This document shows, one piece after another, positions 15,708 to 22,775 of a DNA stretch of 31,962 nucleotides. Location of the stretch: the NCBI GenBank assembly GCA_049522565.1, contig JBEKNT010000018.1, positions 1 to 31,962 of the forward strand, in the 5' to 3' direction. How positions within the stretch are numbered: the stretch's first letter is position 1; each line of letters opens with the position of its first letter. The translations under genes were made by a program, and so were the position numbers. The notes under the pieces were generated by a model. It was given only the letters and a program-made list of their open reading frames with translations, was not told the DNA's origin and searched no databases. The DNA comes from JASHVB01 sp049522565. GTDB taxonomy: Bacteria; Pseudomonadota; Alphaproteobacteria; Acetobacterales; Acetobacteraceae.

Positions 15708-16624
15708 TGGCGCCGGCGCGGCGGCGGACCGCGCGCGCCGACCAGGTTTTCGTCACGCTCATGCTGGCGCCGAGCCTGCTGATCCTGGCAGCGTTCTATC
15801 TGTATCCGATGGCGAGCAACGTATGGTTCAGCCTGACGGATTTGAGCCTGATGAAGCTGCGCCAGGGCGGTGCCTATATCGGCCTGGCAAATTACGCCGA
15901 CGCGCTGGGCGGCGCGGATTTCTGGCGCGTGGTGTGGAATACCGCGTTCTGGCTGACCGCGGTGTCGGTCGTGGTGCGGCTGGTGCTGGGCATGGCGCTG
16001 GCGCTGCTGCTGAACTCGGCGGCGTTGCTGCGGTTGCGGTTGCGCACGCTGATGCGGCTGGCGTTGCTGGTGCCCTGGGCGACACCGCCGATCGTTGCCG
16101 TGGCGGTGTGGCGCTGGCTGCTGCATCCGCAGGCGGGCGGCATCAACCGGGCGCTGCTGTGGCTCGGCCTGACGCGGCACCCGATTGCGTTCCTGGCGGA
16201 TACCGCGACGGTGTGGCCGGCGATCGTGCTGATCATGGTGTGGAACACCGTGCCGGTGGCGACGCTGACCCTGCTGGCGGCGTTGCAGTCGGTGCCGCGG
16301 GAGTTGAGCGAGGCGGCGGCACTGGACGGCGCCGGCAGCGTGCGGATTTTCCGCCACGTGACGCTGCCGCACATCATGCCGACGATCATGATCCTGGCGA
16401 TGTTGATGACGTTCTGGACGTTCAATAACTTCGTCTATGTGTGGCTCGCCACCGGGGCCGGACCCGGCCGCTACACGGACGTGCTGGCAACCGAGGTGTA
16501 TCTGCGCGGCTTCGTCGATTTCAACCTCGGTTCCAGTGCCGCGATCGGCGTGATCATGGCGGTGGCGATGGGAACATTCGGACTGTTGTATGTGCGCGTG
16601 CTGGGACGGCGCGTGGCGTCGTGA
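15704..16624 (+). CDS. Sugar ABC transporter permease, MalF/UgpA type
   Basis: A 306-residue inner-membrane permease with about six helices. The EAA loop that docks the ATPase is ELSEAAALDGAG followed by LPHIMPT. The N-terminal LMLAPSLLILAAFYLYPM is typical of MalF-like subunits. It starts at 15704 in an ATGA overlap with the binding-protein stop and ends with a GTGA overlap with the next gene; both indicate translational coupling. A second ATG directly follows the first, and either may be used. Confidence 0.92.
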   Translation: MMAPARRRTARADQVFVTLMLAPSLLILAAFYLYPMASNVWFSLTDLSLMKLRQGGAYIGLANYADALGGADFWRVVWNTAFWLTAVSVVVRLVLGMALALLLNSAALLRLRLRTLMRLALLVPWATPPIVAVAVWRWLLHPQAGGINRALLWLGLTRHPIAFLADTATVWPAIVLIMVWNTVPVATLTLLAALQSVPRELSEAAALDGAGSVRIFRHVTLPHIMPTIMILAMLMTFWTFNNFVYVWLATGAGPGRYTDVLATEVYLRGFVDFNLGSSAAIGVIMAVAMGTFGLLYVRVLGRRVAS

Positions 16625-17439
16625 GGCTGCGCGCGCGGATCGGCGATGGTGCCATTCTGCTGACGGCGGCGGCGACGCTGGGGTTCCTGCTGTATCCCGC
16701 CGTGGTGGTCTTCTCCGGCTCGATGCAGACCAACGAGACGCTGTTCGCGCGCAACCGGTTCGATCTGACCTGGGACAACTATCGCCACATCTTCGACGCC
16801 GGGTTCGGCACGTATCTGTCGAACAGCCTGGCGATCTGTCTCGCGGCGACGCTGGCGGCGACGGTGGTTTCGGTGATGGCGGCGTATGTGTTTTCGCGCC
16901 GGCGCTTCCGGTGGCGTCGCGTGCTGCTGACGGCAGTCGTGGCAGGGCAGTGGTTCCCGTGGATCGTGCTGGTAACGCCGCTGTTCATCCTGTTCGCCCG
17001 CACCGGGCTGACCAATTCGTACAGCGGCATGATCCTCTGCTACACCGCGATCAGCATTCCCTTCTCGGTCTATCTCCTGCTCGGCTATCTGGAAACCGTG
17101 CCGCGCGAGTTGGATGAGGCGGCGATGGTCGATGGCTGCACGCCGCTGGGAGCGTTGTGGCACGTCGTGCTGCCGGTGATGCTGCCCGGCGTGGTGGCGA
17201 CGGCGACCTATGCGTTCCTGCTATGCTGGACGGAATATTTGCTGGCGCTGGCATTCCTGACGCAGCCCGCGATGAAGACGCTGCCGCTGGGGCTGTACCA
17301 GTTCTTCGGCGAGGACACGACCGATTGGGGTGCCGTGATGGCCGGCTCGGCGGTGACGACGCTGCCGGCCCTGCTGCTGTTCCTGCCGCTGCAACGTTGG
17401 CTGGTGTCCGGGCTGACGGCGGGATCGGTGAAGCAATGA
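16621..17439 (+). CDS. Sugar ABC transporter permease, MalG/UgpE type
   Basis: A 272-residue inner-membrane permease with about six helices. The EAA loop reads ELDEAAMVDGCTPLGALW, followed by VLPVMLPGV. The GTG at 16621 overlaps the preceding TGA and gives a normal-length protein; longer upstream starts would run deep into the previous gene. It forms the transmembrane heterodimer with the MalF-type subunit. No ATP-binding subunit follows; the strand bears 561 bases without a gene and then changes direction. A shared MsmK/UgpC-type ATPase elsewhere in the genome is the likely partner. Confidence 0.92.
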   Translation: MRLRARIGDGAILLTAAATLGFLLYPAVVVFSGSMQTNETLFARNRFDLTWDNYRHIFDAGFGTYLSNSLAICLAATLAATVVSVMAAYVFSRRRFRWRRVLLTAVVAGQWFPWIVLVTPLFILFARTGLTNSYSGMILCYTAISIPFSVYLLLGYLETVPRELDEAAMVDGCTPLGALWHVVLPVMLPGVVATATYAFLLCWTEYLLALAFLTQPAMKTLPLGLYQFFGEDTTDWGAVMAGSAVTTLPALLLFLPLQRWLVSGLTAGSVKQ

Positions 17440-17640
17440 CGCGACGGGGCGAGCGGGCCGTCGCACGGACCCGCCGGGCGGCAACCACCGCGTGTCATAT
17501 ACCCATTGCGCGACAGAATCTGGGCCGATTGCGCGCCAAATGCGCCGCGGACCGCGTACTCGCGCTAGATTCCTGCGGAGTCGGTGTATACCAGACGGCG
17601 TAAAGGTTGACTCATGGATGGTTCGCACCGGCGCTCCCCC

Positions 17641-17719
17641 GTCATGGCCGGGCTTGACCCCATGAGCGTCAGGATAAGCGACCGACCGGGGGAGGATGGT
17701 TCGTCGCACCGGCCATGAC
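17641..17719. repeat. GTCATGGCCGG inverted repeat
   Basis: Eleven-base perfect arms at 17641-17651 and 17709-17719 enclose about 57 bases. A related short hairpin with the sequence TCATGGCTGGGTCAAGCCCG occurs at 28121-28147. Confidence 0.6.
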
Positions 17720-17751
17720 GGTTGGGGCGGTCCGTGCGGAGCAACCGAGAG

Positions 17752-17862
17752 TCAATCGTTCGGGCGGCCGGTAACAAACAGCGTCGCCGCGCCTGAACCC
17801 TCGGTGCATTGCGGGCGGAGCGTGCAATCCCGGCAGGCGGCGCGGTTGGCGGGGTTGATCTT
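17752..17862 (-). pseudogene. Possible IS1182-type transposase fragment
   Basis: Between two in-frame stops the minus strand reads 36 residues including NPANRAACRDCTLRPQC. The C-x2-C-x5-C pattern with a TLRPQC-like end resembles the cysteine cluster of IS1182-family DDE transposases (typically CRxCPLxxQC). No terminal repeats, catalytic residues or flanking transposase sequence were recognised, so this is a scrap at most. The match could be coincidental. Confidence 0.3.
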
Positions 17863-18000
17863 CTACAGTCCGCACAGAAGGTGCCGAAGCCCGGTGGGAA
17901 TATCCGCAGCGGGACGGCAGCGAGGCTTCAGGCCGCCCCGCGACGCCCAAGCCGGCGCATCACGGCGCAACGAATGCGGGCATGTGCGGTCGGTCCGGGT

Positions 18001-19539
18001 CTACGCCGCCGCGACCTCCAACGCTTTCTCCGCCGCCGCACGCGCCCGCGGACGTGCGTGCCCGCGCGCCCCATCGAGCGCGGGATGACCCGCCACCGGT
18101 CGTGCCGCCTCGAGCGGCACCGTGACACCCGCCAGCCGGCCATACAGCGCCGCATAGGCCGCCGCCGGCTCCGCCCAGGTGAACCGCCGTGCCATCGCCG
18201 CCTGCCGCATCGTCGCCAGGTGCTCCGCGTCGTCGAACGCGTCGAACGCGCGCGCGCAGGCGCTTATCAGCCCGTCATGCGACAGCGCAGCAAACAGGAA
18301 ACCCGTCACGCCATCCTCGATCGTGTCCACCAGCCCGCCGGTGGCGTGCGCGATCGGCAGCGCGCCGTAGCGCTGCGCCTGCATCTGGGTCAGCCCGCAC
18401 GGCTCGAACCGCGACGGCATCAGGGTAAAGTCGCTGCCGGCGATGATGCGCCGCGCCATCGGCTCGTTGAACCCGACCAGCACGGCCACGTCGTCGCGAT
18501 GCTGCCGCGCGGTGCGGCCGAGCATATGCTCGATCTCGGGGTCGCCCAGCCCCAGGATGGCGATCTGCCCGCCAAGCCCGACGATGTCGTGCACCGCCTC
18601 GGCCACCAGGTCGAGGCCCTTCTGGTGCACCAGGCGCGACACGATGCCGAACAGCGGCCCGTCCGAGTGACGCAGGCACAGGCTGGTGCGCACCGCCTCG
18701 GCGTTGGCCCGCTTGCCGCTCAGGTCTTTCGCGTCGAAGTGGTACGGCAGGTACGGATCGCGGCGCGGATCCCAGCTTTCGTCGATGCCGTTGACGATGC
18801 CGGACAATTCGCCCTGCGCGGCGCGTCCCTGGATCAGCCCGTGCAGCCCGCCGCCGGATTGCGGCGTGGCGATCTCCGTCGCGTAGCTCGGACTGACGGT
18901 GGTCACGTGGTTGGCGTAGTACAGCCCGGCCTTGAGGAACGACACCTCGCCGTGGAACTCGACGCCGTTGATGTCGAGCGCGGCTTCCGGAATGGCCAGG
19001 CGATGACACAGCGCGGGGGGGAAATTCCCCTGGTAGGCGATGTTGTGGATGGTCATCACCGACGGAATCTCGGTGCCGTCCCAGCGCATATAGGCCGGGG
19101 CCAGGCCGCCCGGCCAGTCATGCAGATGCAGCAGGTCGGGCGACCAGCCCAGCCGGCCGCGGCGACGCGCGATTTCCGCCGCGGCCAGCGAGAGCCGGGC
19201 GAAGCGCAGATGGTTGTCCGGCCAGTCGCGGCCTTCCGGCGTGCTGTACGGCGTGCCGTCCCGATCGTACAGCGACGGCGCCCCCACCAGATACAGCATC
19301 AATCCATTCGGCAATTGTGCCTCGCCGATGCGGCAGCCGGGGATTGCGCCGCGCCCCGGCAGGCGGCCGATCCAGGCCACCTCCGGCAGTTGCGCCAGCA
19401 CAGACCGGTAGGCCGGCAGCAACACCCGCACGTCGGCGCCGAGCCGGCACAGCGCGACCGGCAGGCCCGCGGCAATATCGCCAAGCCCGCCCGCCTTTGC
19501 CAGGCCCGCGAACTCGCTGGTTACGAAGAGGACGTTCAT
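18001..19539 (-). CDS. glgA: Glycogen synthase (ADP-glucose type)
   Basis: A 512-residue GT5 glycosyltransferase that transfers glucose from ADP-glucose to glycogen, in the cytoplasm. The N-terminal ADP-glucose-binding KAGGLGD (about 15-21) is intact. HDWPGGLAPAYM, TIHNIAYQG and FLKAGLYYANHVTTVSPSYA are characteristic. The C-terminal domain has IVSRLVHQKGLDL and SRFEPCGLTQMQAQRYG, with the acceptor-side glutamate. About 30 Ala/Arg-rich residues extend past the usual end. No glgB, glgC or glgP is adjacent. The start is clear from MNVLFVTSEFAGLAKAGG; no strong ribosome site precedes it. Confidence 0.95.
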   Translation of the reverse strand: MNVLFVTSEFAGLAKAGGLGDIAAGLPVALCRLGADVRVLLPAYRSVLAQLPEVAWIGRLPGRGAIPGCRIGEAQLPNGLMLYLVGAPSLYDRDGTPYSTPEGRDWPDNHLRFARLSLAAAEIARRRGRLGWSPDLLHLHDWPGGLAPAYMRWDGTEIPSVMTIHNIAYQGNFPPALCHRLAIPEAALDINGVEFHGEVSFLKAGLYYANHVTTVSPSYATEIATPQSGGGLHGLIQGRAAQGELSGIVNGIDESWDPRRDPYLPYHFDAKDLSGKRANAEAVRTSLCLRHSDGPLFGIVSRLVHQKGLDLVAEAVHDIVGLGGQIAILGLGDPEIEHMLGRTARQHRDDVAVLVGFNEPMARRIIAGSDFTLMPSRFEPCGLTQMQAQRYGALPIAHATGGLVDTIEDGVTGFLFAALSHDGLISACARAFDAFDDAEHLATMRQAAMARRFTWAEPAAAYAALYGRLAGVTVPLEAARPVAGHPALDGARGHARPRARAAAEKALEVAAA

Positions 19540-20074
19540 GTTGGGCGAGAGGTCCGGTTCAACGCGAGGCAGACATGCGGGGTGGCACGAGGCAGAGTAG
19601 AGTCGTACGCCGACAAACGCAACCTGTGCGTGTCATATTGTCGTCCATGCGCGCATACATTGAGCGAGGCCCATCATCGCCGCACGCGATGATGCGGGCA
19701 AGCAAATCTTGCGTTATTCTTCCCTAAGAATTTCCTAACGTCCCTGTAATCGCCCAATGCCGCCGCCCCGCGAGAACAACCGCAGATCGCAGGCGAACGG
19801 AGGAAATATCGTGCGTATCCGGAACGAGCTGTCTCGCCTGGCGGGCCAACAGAGACAATGAAAACTTTGTGACAGCCCGGCGGCGCGGCCTGCGATCGGC
19901 GCGCCAGGCAGCCACCGCCGCAAACAGCGGCCTGCGCAAACCCCTCTCAGCCATCGAGAAAATGTCGCCGCCGCCGGGAAACCGCCACCAGCGGCACCGC
20001 CGATCCGCCGTGCCGCGCCGGACCACGGCGGATCGGCCTCGATCGCCTGTCGCGCGTCGCCGGGAGAACCGGGA
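19540..20074. other. 535-base intergenic region upstream of glgA
   Basis: The glgA promoter should lie here, but I cannot pick out a convincing -35/-10 pair. The region contains a 9-base hairpin (CATCATCGC 19672-19680, GCGATGATG 19686-19694), an unusually AT-rich patch at about 19701-19750, and a possible 16-codon reading frame at 19811-19861. The part from 19870 to 20060 shows no convincing gene. Confidence 0.5.
19811..19861 (+). CDS. Possible 16-residue leader peptide or orphan small ORF
   Basis: GTG at 19811 opens a 16-codon frame (MRIRNELSRLAGQQRQ) ending at TGA 19859-19861. GGAGG at 19799-19803 sits 7 bases upstream, an ideal ribosome site. No downstream gene on the plus strand follows before mreB, about 600 bases away. 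It may be a real microprotein, a leader, or chance. No family is recognised. Confidence 0.25.
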   Translation: MRIRNELSRLAGQQRQ

Positions 20075-20290
20075 TCAGGGCGTGGTCACCGCACCGCCCA
20101 CGGCGCCAACGCCACCACCGATCAGCGCGCCTGTTGCCGGTCGCCCGCCGGTCGCTGCCGCAATGCCGGCGCCCGCACCGGCGCCGATCAGGCCGCCGCT
20201 CACCGCGCGCGTACCCGGATCGTCCCCGCAGGCCGCCAGACCCAGCGCCATGCTGCCCAACACCGCACCCAGCATGATCTTGCGTCGCAT
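20075..20290 (-). CDS. Small glycine-zipper lipoprotein
   Basis: A 71-residue putative lipoprotein. Residues 1-20 form a signal peptide ending in a lipobox, LAAC, with Cys21 as the lipidation site. The mature part is glycine/alanine-rich with small-residue repeats (GGLIGAGAGAGIAAA, GALIGGGVGAVGGA), matching the glycine-zipper type found in outer-membrane osmotically induced and SlyB-like lipoproteins. GGAGG about 6 bases upstream supports the ATG at 20290. Probably anchored to the inner face of the outer membrane. Precise role unknown. Confidence 0.78.
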   Translation of the reverse strand: MRRKIMLGAVLGSMALGLAACGDDPGTRAVSGGLIGAGAGAGIAAATGGRPATGALIGGGVGAVGGAVTTP

Positions 20291-20462
20291 CCCACACCTC
20301 CATCATGGCTCAGCCGCGAATCCCTCGACGCACAACGGGGAAACCCGGTGACCGGATTGGGGCGGCCGCAAGGCCGCCGATCACCCCCTTGTTAACCGAT
20401 GAACGCAGGGCTAAGCCCACCGCCTTTCCCCCACTCAAATCGCGTACACAAAGGTTATGTGG

Positions 20463-21506
20463 ATGTTCTCTCGCATGCTCGGCTTCATGTCGGCCGACAT
20501 GGCCATCGATCTCGGCACCGCGAACACCCTGGTCTACGTCAAGGGCCGCGGCATCGTGCTGGCCGAGCCGAGCGTCGTCGCGATCGCCGATGTGCGCGGC
20601 AAGAAGCAGGTCGTCGCGGTGGGCGAGGAAGCCAAGATGATGCTGGGCCGCACCCCCGGCTACATCACCGCCAGCCGGCCGCTGCGCGACGGCGTCATCG
20701 CCGATTTCGAAGTCGCCGAGGAGATGATCAAGCATTTCATCCGCAAGGTGCATAACCGGCGCGGATTTGCCTCGCCGCTGATCATCGTCTGCGTACCGTC
20801 CGGCTCCACCGCGGTGGAACGCCGCGCCATCCAGGAAAGCGCCGAAAGCGCCGGCGCGCGCCGCGTGCAACTGATCGAGGAGCCGATGGCGGCGGCAATC
20901 GGCGCCGGCCTGCCGGTGACCGAGCCGTCCGGCTCCATGGTGGTGGATATTGGCGGCGGCACCACCGAGGTCGCGGTGATCTCGCTCGGCGGCATCGTCT
21001 ATTCGCGCAGCGTGCGGGTCGGCGGCGACAAGATGGACGAGGCGATCATCAGCTACATCCGCCGCAACCATAACCTGCTGATCGGCGAGTCCTCCGCCGA
21101 GCGCATCAAGATGGAACTCGGCGCGGCCAGCCCGCCGGAAGACGGCGACGAAGGGCCGTATCGCGAGGTGCGCGGCCGCGACCTGCTGAATGGCGTGCCG
21201 CGCGAGGTCATCGTCAGCCAGCGCCAGATCGCCGAGAGCCTGGCCGAGCCGGTCGGCCAGATCATCGAGGCGGTGAAGGTGGCGCTGGAAAACACCCCGC
21301 CGGAACTCGCCGCCGACATCGTCGACAAGGGCATCGTGCTGACCGGCGGCGGCGCCTTGCTGCACCGGGTGGACCAGGTGCTGCGCGATGCCACCGGCCT
21401 GGCCGTGGTGATCGCGGAGAACCCGCTGCAATGCGTGGCGCTCGGCACCGGCCGGGCGCTGGAGGAGCGCAAGCGGCTGAGCAACGTGCTGACCAGCATG
21501 TACTGA
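20463..21506 (+). CDS. mreB: Rod shape-determining actin homologue MreB
   Basis: A 347-residue bacterial actin that polymerises under the inner membrane and guides lateral wall synthesis. The ATPase signatures are intact: phosphate 1 DLGTANTLVYVKG, phosphate 2 DIGGGTTEVAVIS, and the adenosine block GIVLTGGGALL. The ATG at 20463 (MFSRMLGFMSADM) is the family N-terminus and has AAAGG 8 bases upstream; the ATG at 20457 is too close to that site. mreC, mreD and the penicillin-binding protein gene that usually follow are absent here. A G/C-rich hairpin follows the stop. Either this is the only mreB with a split operon, or a second copy. Confidence 0.97.
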   Translation: MFSRMLGFMSADMAIDLGTANTLVYVKGRGIVLAEPSVVAIADVRGKKQVVAVGEEAKMMLGRTPGYITASRPLRDGVIADFEVAEEMIKHFIRKVHNRRGFASPLIIVCVPSGSTAVERRAIQESAESAGARRVQLIEEPMAAAIGAGLPVTEPSGSMVVDIGGGTTEVAVISLGGIVYSRSVRVGGDKMDEAIISYIRRNHNLLIGESSAERIKMELGAASPPEDGDEGPYREVRGRDLLNGVPREVIVSQRQIAESLAEPVGQIIEAVKVALENTPPELAADIVDKGIVLTGGGALLHRVDQVLRDATGLAVVIAENPLQCVALGTGRALEERKRLSNVLTSMY

Positions 21507-21519
21507 CGGCGAATTTTCT

Positions 21520-21542
21520 CCCCCTCCCCTTGTGGGAGGGGG
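21520..21542. terminator. C-rich/G-rich hairpin downstream of mreB
   Basis: Nine-base arms CCCCCTCCC (21520-21528) and GGGAGGGGG (21534-21542) with a 5-base loop. It begins 14 bases after the mreB stop. There is no long T-tract, so termination strength is uncertain. Confidence 0.5.
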
Positions 21543-21562
21543 ATGGGGGGGAGGGGGAGAAA

Positions 21563-21622
21563 CCTTTGGCGTCACCCCCCCGCCTTTGGCGTCACTCCCC
21601 CGCCTTTGGCGTCACCCCCCGC
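21563..21622. repeat. Three tandem copies of a 20-base unit
   Basis: Units start at 21563, 21583 and 21603 and read CCTTTGGCGTCACCCCCCCG with one C-to-T change in the second and a small end change in the third. The array ends exactly where the stop codon (21623-21625) of the minus-strand lipoprotein gene begins. It is not explained by either neighbouring gene. Confidence 0.9.
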
Positions 21623-21982
21623 TCAGAACGGCCAGCCCCGCGTGCGGTTCGCCTCCTGCGCCGGCGTCAGCGTGCTCGGCCCGTCGCCCAGAGCACGCGG
21701 ATGCCCCGCCGGGTCGGCCCAGCAATCCGCCACACCCAGGCTGCGCGTGCAATACGGTACCGGGGCCGGCGGCGGCTCCACCGGCCGGCAATAGCTCTTG
21801 CCCTGGTCCAGCCGCACCGCGGAACAATCCTGCCCCGTCGCCAGGGACCACAATGCGTCGAAGGGGGTGCGCTGGATCACCGCGACGCTGCCGGCGGAGC
21901 CGCCGACCACCGCCGCGGTCAGCGTCACGGGATCGGCGCCGCAACCGCCCAGCAGCACCAGAAGACAGAACGCGCAGCGCAT
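21623..21982 (-). CDS. Small putative lipoprotein of unknown function
   Basis: A 119-residue protein whose N-terminus (MRCAFCLLVLLGGC) is a short signal peptide with lipobox LGGC and lipidation at Cys14. The mature domain begins GADPVTLTAAVVGGSAG and contains several cysteines (CSAVRLDQG, YCRPVE, YCTRSLG, DCWADP) that could form disulphides in the periplasm. A proline-rich PVEPPPAPVP linker is in the middle. No known family was recognised. It sits between mreB and the yfgM-like gene, on the opposite strand to both. Three tandem repeats directly abut its stop codon. Confidence 0.65.
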   Translation of the reverse strand: MRCAFCLLVLLGGCGADPVTLTAAVVGGSAGSVAVIQRTPFDALWSLATGQDCSAVRLDQGKSYCRPVEPPPAPVPYCTRSLGVADCWADPAGHPRALGDGPSTLTPAQEANRTRGWPF

Positions 21983-22116
21983 CCGCGCAGCCTGCGCCGC
22001 AAAGGTAAACGACTGGTGTGTGCCGGTTTGCCGCCGCGTCGCGCCGCCGCTATGGTCCGCCGCCCCGGCCTTCGCCGGGACAGGCCGCCACAGCCCGAAT
22101 CGGACGAGACAGCCCA

Positions 22117-22770
22117 GTGGTCGATATCTTCGACGAGGTCGATGAGGAACTTCGCGCCGAACGCGCGCAGCAACTCCTCAAGCGCTATGCCGGCCTCATC
22201 ATTGCCGCCGCGTTGCTGGTCATCGCCGCCACGGGGGGCTGGCAGGCCTGGCGCTGGTGGCAGGCCAGGCAGGACATGGCGGCGGGGCAACGCTATCTCG
22301 CGGCGATGGCGCTCATGCAGTCGCCCGCCGCCGCCTCCAACCAACAGGGCATTACCGACGACTTCGACGCTCTGGCGCGGACGGCGCCGGAGGGCTATCG
22401 CACGCTCGCCCGGTTGCAGGCCGCCGCCTTGCGGGCGCAACACGGTGACCTCAAGGGCGCCACCGCGCTCTGGAACGACGTCGCGTCCGACAGCAGCGCC
22501 GATCCCCTGCTGCGCGATCTCGCCAGTCTCCTGTGGTGCCAGCAGCAGATCGACACCGGCGACCCCGCCTTGCTGGAGGCGCGGCTGAAGGCGCTCGCCG
22601 AGCCGGGCAACGCCTGGCGCGCGCTGGCGCAGGAGCAATTGGCCCTGCTGGATTTGCGGCAGGGCAGGACCGAGGCGGCAAAAACCGCGTTGAGCAAACT
22701 GGCGCAGGATGTCACCGCGCCCAACGGGGTACGCGAACGCGCCGCCGCCCTGCTGGCGCGGCTCGGCTGA
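22117..22770 (+). CDS. YfgM-like tetratricopeptide membrane protein
   Basis: A 217-residue protein with a cytoplasmic N-terminus (VVDIFDEVDEELRAERAQQ), one membrane helix at about residues 26-48 (LIIAAALLVIAATGG), and a periplasmic TPR-like region rich in alanine and leucine. It matches the DUF2133/YfgM type, an ancillary SecYEG-associated protein in E. coli. The GTG at 22117 is the start that gives the family N-terminus (usually M-x-DIFDEVDEEL); the ribosome site is weak. It precedes bamB by 5 bases and then der, the order found in many proteobacteria. It probably helps hand over exported outer-membrane proteins. Confidence 0.82.
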   Translation: MVDIFDEVDEELRAERAQQLLKRYAGLIIAAALLVIAATGGWQAWRWWQARQDMAAGQRYLAAMALMQSPAAASNQQGITDDFDALARTAPEGYRTLARLQAAALRAQHGDLKGATALWNDVASDSSADPLLRDLASLLWCQQQIDTGDPALLEARLKALAEPGNAWRALAQEQLALLDLRQGRTEAAKTALSKLAQDVTAPNGVRERAAALLARLG

Positions 22771-22775
22771 CACGC

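Larger units (their letters stand above)
17440..18000. other. 561-base region without an intact gene
   Basis: It separates the sugar importer from glgA. It contains an inverted repeat with 11-base arms GTCATGGCCGG (17641-17651) and CCGGCCATGAC (17709-17719), and a probable transposase scrap on the minus strand (17752-17862). No other coding sequence was recognised. There is no ATPase gene here. Confidence 0.6.

Noticed and set aside
17809..19692. Long plus-strand frame opposite glgA
   Set aside because: Composition is Arg/Gln/His-rich with no motifs; glgA on the minus strand is unambiguous.
19672..19694. Nine-base hairpin as an intrinsic terminator
   Set aside because: No T-tract follows on either strand and the nearest gene end is far away, so no role is claimed.
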